Below, one piece after another: positions 53,115-62,810 of a stretch of DNA of 64,000 bases. Source of the DNA: Oidiodendron maius Zn (Eukaryota; Ascomycota; Leotiomycetes; Myxotrichaceae); assembly GCA_000827325.1 (NCBI GenBank), contig KN832879.1:1054001-1118000 (forward strand), given 5' to 3'. The notes beneath the pieces were generated by a model. That model worked only from the letters and a program-made list of their open reading frames with translations. It had not been told where the DNA came from and made no database searches. How positions within the stretch are numbered: the first letter of the stretch is position 1; each line of letters opens with the position of its first letter. Both the position numbers and the translations under genes were made by a program.

Positions 53115-54145
53115 ATGATGCCGGATTCCGACTTGACAGACGAGCTCGAGCTCCAGGAAGCAGATGAGGCAACTGATCGAGCCCAACCACTTCACGATAA
53201 CCCGCTAGGAAACTCAAGGCTTCCCCCTACGGCCTTATCACCTCTTGACAACCGGCGTTCTATCGTTCAAAGCGCCCTCGATGCAGCGTGTAAGTCTGGA
53301 GACCTAGCTCTTACACAGTCTATTCTCGCCGAACACGGGGAGTATCTTGCTGACCAAGAGGATATCGAAAATTTACTTGGTCTTAGAGCGATCACAGCGG
53401 GGTCGCGGGGCTATGCCGATATTGTCTCCTGCTTGCTAGACCATGGGGCAGGCTGCATGCCATCCGTAGCGCTGTTTGCCGGTAGCAAGAATAGCGATGT
53501 AGCTGCCACTATTCGCGTGTTCGAAGTCCTCTTTAACCACGGTCTGGACCTTAAAGACGCTCCCAACGTACTAAGGTATCCCTAAATTTACCTTACCCAA
53601 ATATACTACTATGCAGCGTACTAACATTGTATAGCCTAGTAGCCGGAGATGACACCCAAACCCCACTGCTTAGGTACTTACTCTCTAAAGGGGCAGACCC
53701 GGACACGTTGGACGACCTTGACAACCTCGCACTTGAGCTTTGTGACAGTGACGCTTCTATAGGAATTCTTCTCGATTACGGTGCAGATACTACGCATGCT
53801 AAACTGCTGCATTGGGCAGTTGGTATTTCAGACGATGAGAAATGTATCAAGCAAATGGAATTCGTATTAGGAAGAGGGGTGGACATCAACGCCCGCGCGA
53901 CATACCCAGGGAATTGCCCGCCAGGCTCTCGTGTATATGCTGAAGGTATGAGACGAACAGGTAATGAAGGCACAGCTCTACACTGGGCAGTGCGTGGCTG
54001 GTATTGTGCCCGAGAAGTTAATAGGCTAGCACGGGTAAAGTGGCTGTTAGAGAAAGGAGCAGATAAAGATATCCTGGATAATCAAGGACTAAAGGCGATT
54101 GACTATACGTCTGACCAAGAAATAATCAATCTTCTAAGCGAATAG
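53115..54145 (+). CDS. Ankyrin-repeat protein
   Basis: Two exons (53115-53575 and 53635-54145; 59-bp intron with branch site TACTAAC) give 323 residues. Ankyrin-type units are visible: DAACKSGDLALTQSILAEHG, RGYADIVSCLLDHGAG, TQTPLLRYLLSKGADPDTLD, GTALHWAVRGWY with RVKWLLEKGADKDILDNQGL and KAIDYTSDQEIINLLSE. The repeats are degenerate in the middle. The first 50 residues are acidic and polar. There is no enzymatic or membrane domain. It is probably a protein-binding scaffold of unknown partner; such single ankyrin proteins are common in variable fungal regions. Two adjacent ATGs (53115, 53118) are possible starts. Confidence 0.85.
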
Positions 54146-54285
54146 AATAAAGAACAGAATTTGCCTAGATTAAGCTCCCTATTGTAGAAATTGGTAGATC
54201 TATTGTTGGACCCGACATCTTATAGAAGTCTACCACTTATTTTGAACATGAACAGCCCTACCTTAATTAGAGGTAAGGTATTGCA
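54146..54285. other. Spacer downstream of the ankyrin gene
   Basis: A short AT-rich 3' flank. Confidence 0.4.
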
Positions 54286-54490
54286 TAGGTCGTAGTCGGA
54301 TATCAACGTGAAATTCAGTTATATTGACCATTGAGTGATGCAGAGACAGCTATTTTTCATAGATACGCTAGAGTAAGGACCCATTTATATAGACTATTTA
54401 GCCTCTTACTGACTTATATAAATCCTCTAAATCCTAGACCTTGAATCCTGAGGGACGTATGATATGTACTTAACGTCCTAGTCAATACCC
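54285..54490 (-). repeat. LTR-like fossil repeat, inverted copy
   Basis: The reverse complement of this block matches the order of copy A near 34.5 kb (a ggattcaggat-type block, then the region before aatataactgaatttcac and the ccgactacgacct end). It is degraded, with no coding part, and lies next to a direct copy. Confidence 0.45.
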
Positions 54491-54519
54491 TATATAGTCG
54501 TTCAACTTTAATTTATATT

Positions 54520-54800
54520 GACCTGATATTAGGGCTTCAAGCATATATCAGGCGATACAGGGCTGTTATAATAGTGGTACATGCATAGAGCCTCTGCTTA
54601 AGTGTTTAGACCTCACGTTAACTGCTTAGATGCTTTTCATTAAGCTTACGTAGAAAGCTTACGAGTTCTACAGACCGTAAGCATGTGTATAAGAACTATA
54701 TCTAGCTTGTATAGATTAGTAGTTGTCTCTATACTCTTATTTATCAATACACAAAGTTTCACCTTAGGATTCCAACTACGACCTGCGTACCTTACGCTGA
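54520..54800 (+). repeat. LTR-like fossil repeat, direct copy
   Basis: It shares gttgtctct, aaagtttcaccttaggattcc and aactacgacctgcg with copies A and B, and attagggcttcaagcat with copy B. It is AT-rich and degraded. Together with the inverted neighbour it forms a pair of opposite orientation. Confidence 0.5.
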
Positions 54801-55331
54801 TTTATTTTGCTAGCGAACCTCTTAAGACCTGATTAACAATTTATATACTAGCAGAATAATCAACTTCATGTTACGTTTGTACTATAGGGCTGCGCCATAT
54901 TAAAAAACTCTCTCGTTTTCATTCGTTACTGTTATATTAAGTTTTATAAGGATATAGTCAGACTCCTTCAAACTATAGCCCTCAATAGAAGATATATATA
55001 AGCTATACACTCTTGCTTTGCTCTCTTACTAATCACGCTTGCATCTGCCTGTAGAACTATAAACGAATCATTTAGAATCAAAAAAGAGCCTTTTCTTTCT
55101 ACCAGTTGTGCCCTAAACTCAACGCCTGAGGAACTCCGTACCATATCTAAAATACAACAACTATAAAAATGGATGGCGCACTGCAATACCAAACAAATGA
55201 GATAGTTCCCAATGTAAACAAGTACCTAACTCCAAACGCCTCTCGCTGATCGATCCAGTATATGAAATCCATGAAACTGTGAAACCGTGCATTTAAAATA
55301 AACTCTCCTCGCTCTCATTGACTTAGACGCT
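54800..55331. other. AT-rich intergenic
   Basis: About 530 bases with no gene. A 74-codon frame at 54968-55192 looks random. Confidence 0.45.
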
Positions 55332-56234
55332 TTATGATCCCTTGGGGAAGCTGACATCGACGACTCCCCCATAGTTTGCAAGATCACGACGGCCAAGAGG
55401 GTCACCACTAAGTGGGCCGCCCATAGCAGCCGTAATGTAAGAAGTAAAAGAAGGCATAACACTAGCATGCTCTAAACCTGCCTTTGCATTAAATACGCAG
55501 GCATCAATACCAGCGTTAATGGCGTCCACACAGTATTTAACTGCCTCATCCTTGACCTTAAAAAAGTCTAGACCATAATCTAATAGGGTAAGAACAGTTT
55601 GGACCTGAGGACCCATCGCATAGCTAATCCCGATCTTGCGAAGCCCATGCTTGTTATCTGTCGCGTGTTTTTGGTTTCCGTTGGTTAATGGCGCGTTCAC
55701 AGCCTCACTACAGATTGTGTTTGCCCAACCTTTGAGGGTTGATGCTGTCATGAACCGAGTCCAGTTAATAGTGCTAGAAGGGTCAACAGGACATACAGGG
55801 CTTAAATACTCGCCAAGTACGCCAAGAAGTGATGATGCGTCCCGTGGCTTTAGAGTGGACCCTGTAGCTTCCTCCTGGGAAGGTAAAATTTCCGCGCACA
55901 GAGCTGCTTTCTGCGTATCATAGTTGTGAGGGTAACCAGGAATGGCCTCTAAGCACTTGGTATAATCACCTGGTGTATATCTAGCATCAATGCTGATATC
56001 GCGTTTGTGAGAAGTAGAGCGATTTTCGTCAGCACACTTTTTGATAGCATCCTTGTTTGCATTAGGCCAATTTGGCAGAGCCATGGCACATCGCATAAAT
56101 GGAGAGAGACCCTTATCTCCAGGATTGATAGGTGTGGTTTTGGGCGGGGCGGCGGGGGCGGCGGGAACAGCTATGCCATAGACTGTACCGCTGGCTGTGA
56201 GGAAAGTAATAAGGATAACAGAAAATGACAACAT
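55332..56234 (-). CDS. Secreted cysteine-containing protein
   Basis: A single-exon protein of 300 residues. The ATG at 56234 starts a signal peptide (MLSFSVILITFLTASGTVYG) followed by an Ala/Pro-rich stretch (IAVPAAPAAPPKTTP). The mature part has eight cysteines spread in short CxxA/L contexts (RCAMA, KCADE, KCLEA, LCAEI, VCPVD, ICSEA, YCVDA, ACVFN), which probably form disulfides. Kex2-type sites (HKR before DISIDA, and GRR before DLANYG near the C terminus) suggest proteolytic maturation. An upstream extension of the frame lacks a plausible start context. I do not recognise the family. It lies in an AT-rich, repeat-rich part of the window, a typical setting for effector-like genes. Confidence 0.75.
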   Translation of the reverse strand: MLSFSVILITFLTASGTVYGIAVPAAPAAPPKTTPINPGDKGLSPFMRCAMALPNWPNANKDAIKKCADENRSTSHKRDISIDARYTPGDYTKCLEAIPGYPHNYDTQKAALCAEILPSQEEATGSTLKPRDASSLLGVLGEYLSPVCPVDPSSTINWTRFMTASTLKGWANTICSEAVNAPLTNGNQKHATDNKHGLRKIGISYAMGPQVQTVLTLLDYGLDFFKVKDEAVKYCVDAINAGIDACVFNAKAGLEHASVMPSFTSYITAAMGGPLSGDPLGRRDLANYGGVVDVSFPKGS

Positions 56235-58388
56235 CTTGAAAGCATCAAAAGTATATGCTTTATCCGATAAATTGATAGTAGTGTTGCTGCGAGATTGAAA
56301 GCAAAGTGATGAGATGAATACAAAAGATGCAGTAGAGGAGGTGGGGAATGTGATGGGATAAATGCTTTGATAGAAAACATAGGTGCTTCTTATAGAGAAT
56401 AGCCTCTTACTACAAAACTTTTGTTCTTCTATTAGCAGGATACTATTTTGGCTAATTACCAACACGGAAGGATCCTATCCACTACCGATGTTGTAAAGTG
56501 AGGCTCAAGAAAGGCTGTGGAATTGGAGGAGCTGCGGAAGAATAGTGCGTGCTAAGGGGAGAAGGAGCAAAATATAATAATAATATATCAGAAGGAGTGC
56601 ATGGCAGAAGTGATCCGCCTGTTGGTTAGGCGTTCGTGGATTGAGAAGTCGTTGGCAGGGCGGCAAAATACTCGGTTGCAACCACAGCCTCAACTACACT
56701 GCCACTATAACAATAGTAAAGCACAACTACAACATTTGCCTGACCCCTTAAATTCTTTATTATTCATATTCCCGTACCTCCCTATACATATAATTCGAGA
56801 GTGTGATAGGTTGAAACTTGTTAAGAATCGCTTATATAATTGATCCCCAATCCAGAAGATTGAATCCTAACCGGACGCCAATATATCCCCTAAAATGAAG
56901 GTAATATTCTGTAACAATTAGAGAATTTAATTGAATCACGTTATGGCTGGCAAGCATACTTCTTACCAGCCTTTCACGTGTAAATATATCTGTAGGGATA
57001 TCACTGACCTATGCTAGTGGTTTACCCTATACTACCAATAATCTTAACCTAAATATGTCCCCTATATAATAGGCCAATTTGATTAGTAGCATCGTACAAT
57101 AACTTGTGTATTTAGATATGCAGACTATTTTACATATCATAGTTCTATAATATATCTATATAATTGCCAGAAGCCGCTTATTCTTCGTAATCGGCAACAG
57201 GTTAGTATTGCGTTGATATCGTAGTTGGACCTTTTCTAATCGACTAATGTCAGTGGTAATTTTTATACCACGATCCCACACATCTATACATATTTTAATA
57301 TTACAACTTTACGCCCAAGCTACGGGATGCACAAATGGATGGTGGGCGTATGATGAAAAGGAATCGGGAGGTGAGGATTGGTGTTGGTGTTGGTGTTGGT
57401 GTTATTGTTGGCGTAGGTACGGTTGGAGAGGAGGTGGCGCCAGCTGCGCAAAGGACGGGAGGCTATACAATCATGCCCATCCCCGACCAACAAACACCGC
57501 TCGCAACCGCTACGCCTCAATTCATCACAGCAATCTGCTCTCTCCGGCCATTTACTAAGACGAGTATCCCTTGTCCCCACTCCCATCATCAATATCCATC
57601 CACGAAACGTCGCCGATTTATCCCTGCAAGCCACAGATAGACCACGAATAAGTCACACAGCCTATCGGCTAGAGAATTATATGACATGGAGATTCGAATA
57701 TAACTGAATTAACCCAACTACAGGGTGTCTGCATAACACCCTTTACATATCCTATAAGTAGTAAATACGGCTAGATTAGCCGAGTACAGATAAAATACTG
57801 CTGATTACAGCTGATCTAGCTCTATATTCCAACTATTAGGACCGGGATATATTGGGTTGCCCAAACAGGCGGGCTGTACCCAATCTAATTAGGTCTCTTT
57901 TTCTATTTATAAAACGCTTACTCCTGTTGCTACTTACTGATCCTGCTACCACGGGGGCTAATAAGGGCCTATAACATAGAGTATACTTTTATTTCTAAAC
58001 AGTACCAACTTCTAATACAAGGATACCCATCCTGTAGAGGCAGGCATAGAGATTTATTCCAAAGGGAGCACTCCTAATCCTTTAGAATTATAAAACGTAA
58101 GGAACACATTATTTTCGTAGAGATGGGGGCTTAGTACAACTGAAATTGTAATCTAGTAGAGGTCGCTCTTTGATTATAAAGGTCATCATATCTAACTCTT
58201 ATAAGTATCTTGACGATTGTACTCCTTACTCAAATGTCACTATCTTCTGCCTATACATCTATCTTACAAACTATCCCCCTGTTGCCCATGCTTCGAATTC
58301 ATTAGTGGAACAGCGCGAAGACCCTTATTCTTCTATTTCAGGACAAATTCAACTTGTTTAGCCATATCACTTGCTGAAATATATCAAA
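56235..58388. other. Long AT-rich gene-poor stretch
   Basis: About 2.15 kb without a recognisable gene. Frames up to 104 codons at 57247-57707 arise from a simple repeat and a GC-rich island and look random. The right end, roughly 58200-58388, is the promoter of the next secreted-protein gene and is duplicated near 60.4-60.55 kb. Confidence 0.5.
57380..57403 (+). repeat. GGTGTT microsatellite, four units
   Basis: Four perfect copies of the hexamer GGTGTT, followed by an imperfect continuation (attgttgg). Confidence 0.9.
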
Positions 58389-59312
58389 ATGCGCCTCCAC
58401 CTAGTCCGCCAGGGTCTTCTTGGTGCATTTTTAATCGCATTGGTCACTGAGGCTGCTAGACCTATATGTGGCTCCTTCAGTTGCGCTAGGTTTAGGAGAG
58501 ATCTCCCCTCTCAATTGTCGAGAGACATAACTTGGGCAAATGCTAGCACGCTTGAAGCCCGAGCACTCGAAGAGGTAGACGATCCTAATGACTACGTCAC
58601 TGCCGGCGTAAATAAGCTGTCGACTGGAAATAAGATCTATAATGACCGGAGCAGTTCATCACCTAGTACGGCGATATTCAGACCCTTTGTGAACAGTAGG
58701 GCCTGGGCATCTTCGTTTCAAATCGGCCTCAAATACCTGACTGGCTGCACAGCAGTAGTGATTATTGGCAACCGAGGAGTCTATGCCGCTCACTTTTTCG
58801 AGGATCAGTCTATGGACCCAAGTAAACCTGCCTACGCAAAAAATCTATTAAATAACGGTGCCCAGAAATTTGAGTCGATTAAGGCAAATCTCCAAGATCT
58901 CAGTGGCTCTCCATATGGCCAAGCCTACCACTATCCCGAAGTGTTCATTATTAATCCAGTGAAATCCGCCGAACCGCCTGCGGATCCGAGTGCGGATCCA
59001 GATGTCAGGCCGGCTAGCCAGATAGGATACAAGCATGGAGAGCGAGAATATCAGGAAGCATACACAGATATATATAACACTATCCACGAATACTGGCCAG
59101 GCATCAACACTATCGAGGAAATCCCGTACTACCCTCTCAATATGGCGAACAAAAAAGAGAGTCAGATGCCTAAAGGAAACACTAATAAGCCAGATGAATA
59201 CAGGCTTAAACGCGGCGCTGAAGGGAGAATTTATTTTGAATATGATAAGTCGTCTGTGTCAATTCGACTGTGGGTGGAGGCTCAAAAGGTACTAGAGACT
59301 AGTATGGGCTAG
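58389..59312 (+). CDS. Secreted protein with a CNF/CheD-like Cys-His pair
   Basis: A single-exon protein of 307 residues that looks intact. The ATG at 58389 begins a signal peptide (MRLHLVRQGLLGAFLIALVT), so the product is probably secreted. After a propeptide-like region ending near residue 85, the core contains LTGCTAVVIIGNRGVYAAHF followed by FED. A cysteine after glycine, a hydrophobic strand, and a histidine exactly 15 residues later reproduce the spacing of the catalytic Cys-His pair in the deamidase domain of cytotoxic necrotizing factor and its CheD/YfiH-like fold relatives. I infer a deamidase/transglutaminase-like fold only from this motif; the rest does not identify a family. The end (SSVSIRLWVEAQKVLETSMG) is consistent with a beta-rich domain. 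A broken duplicate lies 2 kb downstream. Confidence 0.6.
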   Translation: MRLHLVRQGLLGAFLIALVTEAARPICGSFSCARFRRDLPSQLSRDITWANASTLEARALEEVDDPNDYVTAGVNKLSTGNKIYNDRSSSSPSTAIFRPFVNSRAWASSFQIGLKYLTGCTAVVIIGNRGVYAAHFFEDQSMDPSKPAYAKNLLNNGAQKFESIKANLQDLSGSPYGQAYHYPEVFIINPVKSAEPPADPSADPDVRPASQIGYKHGEREYQEAYTDIYNTIHEYWPGINTIEEIPYYPLNMANKKESQMPKGNTNKPDEYRLKRGAEGRIYFEYDKSSVSIRLWVEAQKVLETSMG

Positions 59313-59339
59313 ATATTACACGGGAGTGATGCATAGGGT

Positions 59340-59560
59340 TAGCTAGGGTTAAGAGTCAATAAGTGATATATTTTAGGCTTTATTGACTAAGGGCCTTAAC
59401 GATATACTGCATATGTGATATTAGAGACTATTAGGCTATATATCGGTACTGTAAGGGAATTATATAGAAGCCTATTTAGTGACGAGTAGAAAACTCTAGT
59501 TCTCCTCTTTTCCCTAATAACTATAGTCCTTCTTTAGTAATACTATTTCTGAATATAGGA
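59340..59560 (+). repeat. LTR-like fossil repeat, copy near 59.4 kb
   Basis: It shares agcctatttagtgac and ctctagttctcct with copy B. It is degraded, with no coding part. Confidence 0.4.
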
Positions 59561-59897
59561 GGGTTTATTTTTCCTAAATACATATTTAGTCTAAACATCT
59601 AGTAAGAAGTGCAACAGTAGTGGTCATTGCTCTTGCAACAGCCAAGTGTTATTAGCCACGTATCACTGTACGAGGCAACATAAAATTGGAATTGAGATTG
59701 GTACTTTATGTGGAGTATTCCAATAGCTATGCGGTCTATCTGAGATTTAGCTACGTGGTCGACTTGAAAAGCACGGTCTATAAATTCGAGTGTTGCAAGA
59801 GCACTGACCACCCTGGTGGAGGTTGTGTACAGCATTAGATAATCGCTAGTATGTTTAGGAAGCAAACAAAACTCTAACAACATTGCGCGAGACCCTA
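59560..59897. other. Spacer, no gene
   Basis: About 340 bases. A 94-codon minus-strand frame (59599-59883) has no recognisable pattern. Confidence 0.4.
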
Positions 59898-60085
59898 TTT
59901 ATCCCCTCGTCCGGTACGAGCTGCCCACGCTAGCAGGGGTACGCTAATTTGTCCTTGGTTGTAGGGACTTTAGCGACTTTAAACACTATAGTTTGAGGGC
60001 CTTTAGCGACAGCTAGCACCGTCGCCATAGCAGGTTTAGCGTACCCCTGCTAGCGTGGGCAGCTCGTACCGGACGAGGGGATAAA
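59898..60085. mobile_element. 188-bp MITE with perfect 50-bp terminal inverted repeats
   Basis: The arms 59898-59947 and 60036-60085 are exact reverse complements over 50 bases (left arm starts TTTATCCCCTCGTCCGGTAC). The 88-bp centre has no coding potential. If the element starts at TCCCC, a TA dinucleotide flanks both ends, as expected for a Tc1/mariner/pogo-type insertion. Perfect arms suggest a recent insertion or ongoing mobilisation in trans. Confidence 0.85.
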
Positions 60086-60424
60086 CCGTTTAGAGACTAT
60101 CTCTATAAGGCTAGTGATAGAGCTCCAACCTAGTTAAAGGCCTCCATCATAGCTAGAGAAAAAGAAGAGAGAAAAGACTCTAGGAGAACGGCTAGAAATA
60201 TTGCCGGACAGCTCTCTGCGGAATATGCGGCTGCCCATGCCAGCTGAGCAGTTCATGGAACGGGAAATCCCACCCTGCACATTTCTGGTTAAATCGAGGT
60301 ATACACGACCTCGCTAAGCACATGCTTGACCTATAGATAACTATGTATATAGCGAAGGAAGCTAAAGCGATCCGTGGAAGCTAGTTTGGAAGCGCGGGGC
60401 TGGACGATACTAGCCGTCCACACT

Positions 60425-60740
60425 CTCCTTAATACATCAATCTTACAAATTATCCCCCTATTGCACGTGCTTTAAATTTCATTATTGGAATTACGCGAAG
60501 ACCCTTCTTATTCTATTTTAGGACAAATTTAACTTGGTTTGCTATATTACTTGCGGGTATATATCAAAATATGCCTCCACTTACTCCACAAAGGTCTCCT
60601 TAGTGAAGTTTTAATTGCATTGGTTACTAAAGCTGGTAGACCTATATGTAGCTCTTTTAATTGGGCTAGCTTTAGGAGACATGTCCCAGCCAGACTCCTT
60701 CCACAATCATATTATATCCATGAATTACAGGACCATTGAG
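60425..60740 (+). pseudogene. Broken partial duplicate of the CNF-like secreted-protein gene
   Basis: This block is a diverged copy of 58250-58520: the promoter region (lines such as tcttacaaattatccccct, and gcgaagaccctt) and the signal-peptide start of the secreted protein. The rest of the gene is absent. It is a broken copy, moderately old judging from its divergence. The MITE lies between the two copies. Confidence 0.7.
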
Positions 60741-60945
60741 TGTTTTAAAAAGACCGCTACTCGTTAGGAATCACAGTCGCTGATCAATCTATGGATATGC
60801 ACAACTAACCACAGCATTCCAGATTTTGAAGCATTGCCACGGTGCTTAACTTAGTTAGAAACATGAAATCGCCAAACCTAGAATAAAAAGTTTAACTTTT
60901 AATAACTCTGGTGTTTAAGTAGTATATTCTAGGGCTGGTGGTTTC
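60741..60945. other. Spacer, no gene
   Basis: A short AT-rich 3' flank of the aldo-keto reductase gene. Confidence 0.4.
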
Positions 60946-62031
60946 TTAAGATTTATCAGCCTTCTGATCCTGAGTCCTGCGCAGTGGTATAATACCAGTA
61001 ACATTCTTGGGCTCGTACAATCTGTCGATACTTTCCTCCTCTTCTTTGCTCAATTCGAACTCTACCGCTCTTACCGCCTCATCAACTCTCTCGAGCTTTC
61101 CCAAACCAACAATTGGCGCGGTCATGTACGGCTTACTTAAGCTCCAGGCCATGGACACAATCGCCATGCTGGTCCCCCTTTTCTTCGCAATCTCCTCAAT
61201 CTTCATATTAATCCTCTCGTCCGCAGCAGTTCTCTCAGCGCCCAGTAGCCTCCCCGCCATGTCATCACCTCGCTCACTATCTTTAAATTTGTTGTGCGGT
61301 CGCGCCAGATACCCCATTGCAAGGGGTGACCAGGGAATCATTCCCATTCCAAATATCTCCAGTGACGGTATCATCTCTCTCTCCTCTTCTCTATAAATGG
61401 CATTATGCAAGTTCTGCATGCTGATGAATTCCGTCCATCCATGGAGACGCGCTGTATACTGCATCTCAAGCAACTGATGTGCTCTCATCGAACTCGCTCC
61501 AATATATCGCACCTTTCCTTTCTCTACAATGTCATGCAGCGCTTTCATTGTCTCGACGATTGGTGTATTCGGGTCGAATCGATGGATTTGTAATAAGTCG
61601 ATATAGTCTAGATTCAGCCGCCGTAAACTCGCATCCACAGAATCAAAGATGTGTTTTCGACTCAAACCATAAGCATTAATATACCCGTTCCTATCCCTTT
61701 CCTCTGGGCTCATAGACAGTGGATGCTCGAAGTTGCCATTCTCGATGTGTCCAACGGGTCCGCACACTTTAGTTGCGATGACAATGTTCTCTCTGCGGAA
61801 GTTGTACTTCTTAATGGCTTTACCAAGGATTTCTTCGGAGACTCCGTTCGAGTACCCGTTCGCTGTATCGAAGAAATTGATCCCGGCTTTATAACAGGCT
61901 TCAAGGATGGGGAGGGCGTCACTTTCTTCCGTGCACCACGGTAAACGTCCCCGACGGTCGCCAAAACTCATGCACCCAACACAGATACGAGATACTTTCA
62001 GGCCGGATTCTCCTAGATTTGTGTATTTCAT
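60946..62031 (-). CDS. Aldo-keto reductase
   Basis: A single-exon protein of 361 residues of the aldo-keto reductase superfamily (PF00248), closest in pattern to the fungal YakC/AKR13-like group. From the ATG at 62031: MKYTNLGESGLKVSRICVGC, then FFDTANGYSNGVSEEILGKA (catalytic Asp and Tyr), ENIVIATKVCG (catalytic Lys), DYIDLLQIHRFDPNTP (catalytic His) and GMGMIPWSPLAMGYLARP. The C-terminal cofactor-binding phrase TAPIVGLGKLERVDEAV matches. It reduces aldehydes or ketones with NADPH; the substrate is unknown. The in-frame upstream extension to 62076 begins with TTG and is not used. It is divergent from the NAD-dependent reductase gene on its right. Confidence 0.92.
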   Translation of the reverse strand: MKYTNLGESGLKVSRICVGCMSFGDRRGRLPWCTEESDALPILEACYKAGINFFDTANGYSNGVSEEILGKAIKKYNFRRENIVIATKVCGPVGHIENGNFEHPLSMSPEERDRNGYINAYGLSRKHIFDSVDASLRRLNLDYIDLLQIHRFDPNTPIVETMKALHDIVEKGKVRYIGASSMRAHQLLEMQYTARLHGWTEFISMQNLHNAIYREEEREMIPSLEIFGMGMIPWSPLAMGYLARPHNKFKDSERGDDMAGRLLGAERTAADERINMKIEEIAKKRGTSMAIVSMAWSLSKPYMTAPIVGLGKLERVDEAVRAVEFELSKEEEESIDRLYEPKNVTGIIPLRRTQDQKADKS

Positions 62032-62810
62032 CTTGAAGGTTTGAGGATTAAATGAAATATCTTCACTAGAAACCAAATCTGGTCTCGAAGGAAACTTGAA
62101 AAGTTCAGGTATGTAATCAAAAGGTAGTTGAACCTGGACGACAAAAAGTCGGACATAGTGACAGCCGGATTTTACGGCAATTAAATCTTATATCCTCCTG
62201 TGCGAGACAGACTTAAGGAAATGTTGTGGATCCTGCAGATGAGTTCTCAAAACGATAGTGGCGTAGGTTTCGGCCGAAAGCTCGACGTATTCCGCCACCA
62301 CATATAAAGTTAATCCACGTAATCAGGCGCTACTTTTAAGCTATCCAATGAGAGCGTACACTTTCCTCCGATAGTAGACATGGGATATTAAACTATCGGC
62401 CGATGCAAGTCGCCTGCGTAGGGCGAAAACGTGTGTTAGCGTGTAATTTAGACCGTCTCTCATTTCTTGCGCATCGAATAGCGTTTTGAACTATGTATTT
62501 AACCTACGGTCATATAAATGCCGCATTTATGTACCTTACGCGAGGGGTAAAGACGGACAGGAGGTCAATCAATAATTGCCCTCTATCGGACGTTAAATCC
62601 CGATTTGTTTCACTCCTCATGAGCTGACCTCCACTTGAGTCATTTTCACGTTCGCCACTATTAATTAACTAATCTCATGACTATAGTTGCTCCGACAGAG
62701 AGGCCGTACAGTTCTACATAAGTGAGACTCAGAGCTGCCTTCAGGATTTCTTTGTGCTGGACCTGACAGCTCTCGACATCATTCTCTAACTGTTATCGTT
62801 ATAAATTCAA
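62032..62810. promoter_or_regulatory. Divergent promoter, aldo-keto reductase / NAD-dependent reductase
   Basis: About 780 bases between two divergent starts. No gene is recognised. The pairing of two reductases around one region hints at shared control, which is inference. Confidence 0.4.

Noticed and set aside
57247-57707. Several overlapping frames of about 100 codons around a GC-rich patch
   Set aside because: They derive from a GGTGTT microsatellite and a locally GC-rich stretch, and both strands are open, which is typical of chance.
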